This document shows, one piece after another, positions 61,881-64,000 of a stretch of 64,000 bases of DNA. The notes under the pieces are model-generated. The model was not told the origin of the DNA, ran no database searches, and was given only the letters and a program-made list of their open reading frames with translations. Origin of the DNA: SOIA01 sp964348015 (lineage in GTDB: Bacteria > Acidobacteriota > Aminicenantia > Aminicenantales > Aminicenantaceae); contig CAYGBC010000058.1 of assembly GCA_964348015.1 (NCBI GenBank), positions 32,404 through 96,403 of the forward strand, read 5' to 3'. The position numbers and the translations under genes were made by a program. Each line of letters starts with the position of its first letter. Positions within the stretch are counted from its first letter, which is position 1.

Positions 61881-63827
61881 CTACTTAACTCTCAAAAGTC
61901 TTTTCGCCTCAGACCTTGATCCTGTCCTGGCTTCCTCAGCGATAATTTCCAGCGAGTATTCGCCGGCATTTAATTCAGGGAGCTGAAGCTCGAGCAGCAA
62001 TATGTCTGTTGCGTCCACGCTTTCAGAGGAGAGAATGACCAGGGAAAGCGGGTTTTTTTCCCCGGATTCTGATTCGACCAGGCTGGCCGTTAGACTGATA
62101 TCCGGTTCCTGGATTCCGACTGCTGCGTAACACAATCCGACAAGAACCTTTAGAGTTCCTTTCTTTATCCCCTCGAACTGGGGGACGTAGTTTTTGTCCA
62201 GAAAGGGATACAGGTCAAACAGAGATACTTCTCTTTCTCGGTCCTCGGGATCTTTCTTATTTGAAATACTCTGATAGAAACGTTTCTCACCTGGGGCAAC
62301 CAGGACGGGTGGATAAAGTCTTATTCCGGACTGAACGGGCTCCTGAATTGCTGCCGAATCGGCGCCGACCGCGCCTTTTCCGGTAGTCATATTCCGGATG
62401 ACCATCCGGCATTTGTACTCTCCGGGGGGGATGGATAAAATCGCGTAAGGATAGATATCTTTTCGTGGCCATTCTGAGAAATCGATTTTCTTCTCGCTCG
62501 AATCAACGATAATATTTTCGCCATCAAAGACAAGCGCAACGACCTCATTCTCTTCCTCTCCGACCTTTTCGATGACTTCCAGCGGGATTTTTGAAATCAG
62601 GACAATATTCGAATCCTTTTCTTCTGAACAGGGAAGAGCCCATAAGGGAAATTGCACGGGTTCCTGAGAGCGGGGTTTTTCAGAAAGAGCGAGGTCGAGA
62701 AGGTGGAGCTTCTTCTCGAATTTAGTAAATTTTTTAAACGGCTCGGGATTGTAGTAACCGCCCTGGGCGTGGACGACATATCCCTTCTGCTTGACTTGGA
62801 CTTCGATCTCATGGTATTTGCCGTCCCATTGCTCGTTGATGTAATAACCGAGAACGTAGTAATTGCCGGTGGCATCCTGGATGTCTTCGGAAAACTGTTC
62901 GTACCGGGCCACATCCGTAAAATGTTGGCCACCGGAGAGGTCGGATATCCTCATCAGGGAGTGGTCTCCTCTTTCTCCCTGAGGTTTTGAGAGGGCCCGC
63001 ATTCCTTCTGTGTTCACAGTGAAGACCGGGCAGGAGGATGCGGACAATTCTTTGCTCAGGTCTTCCAGCTCAAACCGGATCGAAGGATCATAGCTGTCAT
63101 AGATGAGGCTCCTGTTGATCCCGGCAGAAAAAAGAATGATGTTTTTGTATCCGGGAATGTAGCGCAAGGATTTGGCGAACTTGCGTAATTCTTCGAAATA
63201 GAAAAGGACTTGGCGTTTTAGAATTTCACCTTCTTCTCCCACAGCCTCCCCTCCGTCTATTCCTCCCGGGAGTTCCTTCGTCTTTTCGATGGCAGCCTTG
63301 ATCTTCTGATGGTCAGTCGTGAGGAATTCGCGAACGACAAGGCCGTTCCTCGGAGAGTAGGTGACATAGGCGAGTTCATCGGTGGGAATGGCCTGGGTCT
63401 CGATGAAGTGCAGGGCGGCTTTCTTCGATTTGATCATTCCCAGTCCATCGTTCCTCTCTATATCCAGGAGAAGGAAAAATTTCCTGTTCAATCTGGAGGC
63501 CGTCTCTGGAGGAGGAGGGAGCGGCGTTTCCTCTAATTTTTCCTCGACCTTGGCGTCGGGCCTTTGGAGGAGGTGCTTCTCAAAGTCAGTAATCGTCTGC
63601 CGTTGGCTGTTGTCATACAGGATGAAGTCGTCTTTGGTCAGGTCGGTGATCGGATTTCCCTTTTTATCCGAGACGAAGACCTGCACGAGTTTCAAAACGA
63701 CTGTCACTTCGTGCTGCAGCGTTTCCTGCCTTGTCTCTTCCTGCAGGAGTGACGAATTCAATTCCTTGAGATCTGGATGAACGATGAAAACCACAAGCAG
63801 GATGAGTACGCATACGCTCTTTTTCAT
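61881..63827 (-). CDS. Secreted VWFA-related protein, acidobacterial type
   Basis: 648 residues: signal peptide (about 1-20), an N-terminal beta domain with VVLKLVQVFVSDKKGNPITDLTKDDF (split), then a von Willebrand A-like domain (about 115-370) starting KFFLLLDIE and ending with HEIEVQVKQKGYVVHAQGGYYNP. This is the VWFA-related acidobacterial architecture, in which the MIDAS-type DxSxS site is degenerate. The C-terminal 270 residues are extra beta-rich sequence. Function unknown. GAGGAGAC precedes the ATG. Confidence 0.85.
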   Translation of the reverse strand: MKKSVCVLILLVVFIVHPDLKELNSSLLQEETRQETLQHEVTVVLKLVQVFVSDKKGNPITDLTKDDFILYDNSQRQTITDFEKHLLQRPDAKVEEKLEETPLPPPPETASRLNRKFFLLLDIERNDGLGMIKSKKAALHFIETQAIPTDELAYVTYSPRNGLVVREFLTTDHQKIKAAIEKTKELPGGIDGGEAVGEEGEILKRQVLFYFEELRKFAKSLRYIPGYKNIILFSAGINRSLIYDSYDPSIRFELEDLSKELSASSCPVFTVNTEGMRALSKPQGERGDHSLMRISDLSGGQHFTDVARYEQFSEDIQDATGNYYVLGYYINEQWDGKYHEIEVQVKQKGYVVHAQGGYYNPEPFKKFTKFEKKLHLLDLALSEKPRSQEPVQFPLWALPCSEEKDSNIVLISKIPLEVIEKVGEEENEVVALVFDGENIIVDSSEKKIDFSEWPRKDIYPYAILSIPPGEYKCRMVIRNMTTGKGAVGADSAAIQEPVQSGIRLYPPVLVAPGEKRFYQSISNKKDPEDREREVSLFDLYPFLDKNYVPQFEGIKKGTLKVLVGLCYAAVGIQEPDISLTASLVESESGEKNPLSLVILSSESVDATDILLLELQLPELNAGEYSLEIIAEEARTGSRSEAKRLLRVK

Positions 63828-63919
63828 TCTTGTCTCCTCTGGTCTTTACAGTTTCCTCGAGTTGGCAGCTTGTTCATACTGCAGCACTTGAACCGGTCAA
63901 CCTTTCTTTCAGAGCTTTA

Positions 63920-64000
63920 TCAGTTGGCGAAATACCCGGCACGGTGAGTGATCCTGTAGTTTTTATTCTTGACTTTGATCTCGATGTTCCGGAAACTCCC
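63920..64000 (-). CDS. Second VWFA-related protein, C-terminal fragment (cut by window edge)
   Basis: The last 26 codons read GSFRNIEIKVKNKNYRITHR then AGYFAN and stop. They match the end of the VWFA-related domain in the neighbouring gene (HEIEVQVKQKGYVVHAQGGYY). A tandem paralogue about 90 bases upstream of the 61881-63827 gene, here ending at the domain boundary. Confidence 0.7.
   Translation of the reverse strand, partial: GSFRNIEIKVKNKNYRITHRAGYFAN

Noticed and set aside
1..64000. CRISPR arrays, tRNA or rRNA genes, prophage
   Set aside because: No spaced direct repeats, no cloverleaf or rRNA sequence, and no phage genes were seen while reading both strands.

Overview
The window reads as a chromosomal segment of a diderm (Gram-negative type) bacterium of mid-range GC. 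An LPS-export system (lptC/lptA fusion, lptB), a complete tolQ-tolR-tolA-tolB-pal-cpoB cluster, sigma-54 and several predicted outer-membrane beta-barrels imply an outer membrane. Two VWFA-related proteins of the acidobacterial type, a large sortilin-like propeller protein and several HD-GYP proteins point towards Acidobacteriota or Candidatus Aminicenantes. This placement is an inference from gene content. No rRNA, tRNA, CRISPR array or complete transposase was found.

Layout. 1-2040 (minus): ftsY-ribD-ribE, translationally coupled, with ribE cut by the window edge. 2336-13683 (plus): recJ, lptCA, lptB, rpoN, hpf, ptsN, hprK, rapZ, then a mannose-type EIIA, ptsH and ptsI. This is a regulatory phosphotransferase system with no permease in view. 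13684-14928: repeat-rich intergenic DNA holding a small gene behind a textbook sigma-54 promoter. 14929-21704: sirtuin, cupin, ssb and the tol-pal operon. 21825-23847: KtrB/KtrA-type potassium uptake. 23949-28938: divergent MrfA-like helicase and a shortened UvrA. 28951-36564: sortilin-like protein, holB, ricT-like gene, ECF sigma with anti-sigma, HD-GYP protein. 36626-44531 (minus): LutB-LutA fusion, ftsK, ksgA with a dicarboxylate symporter, TSUP transporter. 44532-46403: SDR gene remnant, sigma-54-driven outer-membrane protein, bactofilin, tiny basic protein. 47041-58459 (minus): signalling region with three HD-GYP proteins, a repeat-rich partner protein, two paralogous lipoproteins, a pseudopilin, a HAMP protein and a barrel protein. 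59199-64000: di-haem peroxidase, six-bladed propeller lipoprotein-like protein and two VWFA-related proteins, the second cut by the window edge.

The most notable signals are these. (1) Consensus -35/-10 promoters lie so close to the start codons of ftsY, ftsK, the ECF sigma gene and tolQ that their mRNAs should be nearly leaderless. (2) Two near-perfect sigma-54 promoters drive a small protein gene and an outer-membrane protein gene. (3) A dispersed repeat occurs in a long and an internally deleted form, each upstream of a gene in the same orientation. (4) Three unrelated REP/MITE-like inverted-repeat elements are present without a transposase. (5) UvrA lacks its insertion domain. (6) The sortilin-like protein carries a tandemly duplicated helical insert. 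(7) An HD-GYP receptor plus lipoprotein module is duplicated.
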